Part shown: positions 63,046 through 64,000 of the stretch, piece by piece
How positions within the stretch are numbered: position 1 is the first letter of the stretch
How the letters are laid out: each line of letters opens with the position of its first letter
Assembly (NCBI GenBank): GCA_934437985.1
Contig: CAKSBI010000006.1
Coordinates: 1 to 64,000 of the forward strand
Direction: 5' to 3'
Source of the DNA: an uncultured Lachnospiraceae bacterium
GTDB taxonomy: Bacteria; Bacillota; Clostridia; Lachnospirales; Lachnospiraceae
DNA: 64,000 bases
Position numbers and translations under genes: made by a program
Notes under the pieces: generated by a model
What the model was told of the DNA's origin: nothing
Seen by the model: only the letters and a program-made list of their open reading frames with translations
Databases searched by the model: none

Positions 63046-63852
63046 TTATAATATATGCTGTTTTCTGAAGGCCAGTGGGGATATTCCGGTGTTCTTTTTG
63101 AATACCCTGCTAAAGTACAGTGGGTCAGAGTAACCTAACCGGCGGCTGATCTCGTCTATGCTGTACAGTGTTGAACCAAGCATTTTCCTGGCAGATTCTA
63201 TTCGTAAAAGAGTGTGATAGTTAAGTATTGTATATCCGGTTTCTCTTTTGAATATTGTTCCCATGTATTTGTATGTAAGGAAGAAACGTTTTTCCATATC
63301 CTTTGTATTGAGAGGTTCGTTAATATGGTCATTGAGAAATGCAATTATATTTTCTGACAGATTGTTCGGGTTGTGCCTGTAGTCAATACTATACTTTACA
63401 CATTCTGATAATATATCGAAAAATCTGGCGTTGATATCAAGCCTTGAATAGGTGCTGTCTGAGTTGAATAGTTCAATGTAACGGTCGGCTTTTTCAAAAA
63501 GAATTGAACCGGAAACATTTTCAAGAAGTTTTGGGATGATATACTGATTGCCTGAATAATTATCCCTCTTTGCCGGTATGTCAAAATAATAATAGTTAAT
63601 AATAATGCAGCCGTTTTCATTGTGATGAAAAGATGCTCTGACATCAGTTCCATGTTTTATGAATAATGCAGAACCGGGAGACAGCGTGTATTGTACGTCA
63701 TTTTCAATGATATCAAAATAACCTTCAATAACTATATATAATGAATCATTCAATGATGAAATGCAGCCGCTTATGGAGCTGCACGTTCCTGAAATATTGC
63801 CGGCTTCGAGGACAACCGGCATAATACGGTTATCGAGAATTAATTCATTCAT
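63046..63852 (-). CDS. AraC-family transcriptional regulator
   Basis: The 268-aa regulator has an N-terminal cupin-like sensing domain (about 1-150; YVIEGYFDIIENDVQYTLSPGSALFIKHGTDV is a typical AraC ligand-binding strand set). The C-terminal double helix-turn-helix (about 170-268) has TKDMEKRFFLTYKYMGTIFKRETG and IDEISRRLGYSDPLYFSRVFKKNTGISPLAFR. It begins 5 nt after GAGGGGGG. It is divergent from a gene that starts at 63972, the usual place for a regulator of a sugar-uptake or hydrolase operon. Confidence 0.9.
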   Translation of the reverse strand: MNELILDNRIMPVVLEAGNISGTCSSISGCISSLNDSLYIVIEGYFDIIENDVQYTLSPGSALFIKHGTDVRASFHHNENGCIIINYYYFDIPAKRDNYSGNQYIIPKLLENVSGSILFEKADRYIELFNSDSTYSRLDINARFFDILSECVKYSIDYRHNPNNLSENIIAFLNDHINEPLNTKDMEKRFFLTYKYMGTIFKRETGYTILNYHTLLRIESARKMLGSTLYSIDEISRRLGYSDPLYFSRVFKKNTGISPLAFRKQHIL

Positions 63853-63971
63853 TATATCCCCCCTCTAATAAAAAGAATATTGTCTATGTGAATAAGATTA
63901 TAATGCATATTTTATGTGTGGTCAATGAATTATAATATAGACATCAAAATTATAAAGGGAGGCTGTTTGTA

Positions 63972-64000
63972 TTGAAAAAAAGATGTCTGGCGGTACTAAT
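63972..64000 (+). CDS. 5' end of a probable secreted or lipoprotein gene (partial)
   Basis: TTG at 63972, 10 nt after GGGAGG, opens a frame reading MKKRCLAVL, the basic start and hydrophobic core of a signal peptide. It is cut by the window edge. Divergence from an AraC regulator suggests a sugar-binding protein, but this is inference. Confidence 0.5.

Noticed and set aside
1-64000. CRISPR array, tRNA or rRNA genes, prophage
   Set aside because: No regularly spaced repeats, no cloverleaf with conserved T-arm, no ribosomal RNA blocks and no phage structural genes were seen on reading.

Overview
The window reads as chromosome of a spore-forming, plant-glycan-using member of the Clostridia, most likely Lachnospiraceae. 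It is moderately AT-rich, uses AGGAGG-type ribosome binding sites, carries spoIIAA-spoIIAB-sigF and spoVAA-AB-AC, encodes many secreted proteins with Ig-like (BIG2) and BspA-like leucine-rich repeats, and has GH10, GH43, GH31 and GH3 hydrolases. I cannot fix the genus without a search. No rRNA, tRNA, CRISPR array or prophage was seen. The only mobile-element traces are a transposase remnant and a MITE-like palindrome.

Layout. 1-4.9 kb is a decayed accessory region: two tandem paralogues of a secreted protein, a transposase fragment, a broken second gene, and two secreted leucine-rich-repeat proteins with gene scraps between them. 4.9-9.7 kb holds a MATE exporter behind a palindromic promoter, a divergent intracellular GH43 enzyme, two more secreted proteins and a 156-bp palindromic element. 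9.7-17 kb holds a CPBP protease, a tRNA-dihydrouridine synthase, a wHTH/nuclease-like protein that overlaps lgt tail to tail, thioredoxin reductase, and a three-gene membrane operon with a PIG-V-like mannosyltransferase. 17-19 kb is a secreted GH10 xylanase.

19-38.6 kb is mostly core: valS; a 46-aa ORF and a zinc-ribbon/TPR membrane protein; the sigma-F regulatory operon followed by a spoVA operon behind a sigma-F/G-like promoter; a CPA2 antiporter; hpf; secA; prfB with its programmed +1 frameshift; a CheW protein; and hom, a proposed homoserine kinase of the phosphoglycerate-mutase fold, and lysC. 38.7-43.1 kb is a convergent GH31/GH3 pair whose coding regions overlap by 72 bp. 43.2-52.5 kb holds a small acidic unknown, tex, a Ca2+-type P-ATPase, an L,D-transpeptidase with BIG2 repeats, and leuS.

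52.6-60.1 kb is a sugar-uptake unit: a CFI-box protein translationally coupled to a YesN/AraC response regulator, then a YtfQ-YtfR-YtfT-YjfF-type ABC importer. 60.2-62.9 kb is clpB behind a CIRCE-overlapped promoter. The window ends with an AraC regulator divergent from the first codons of a probable secreted or lipoprotein gene. Together the hydrolases and transporter suggest extracellular xylan cleavage by GH10, import of oligosaccharides and pentoses or furanoses, and cytoplasmic trimming by GH43, GH31 and GH3; this metabolic picture is inference. Where a start differs from the longest reading frame, I chose it by ribosome binding site position.
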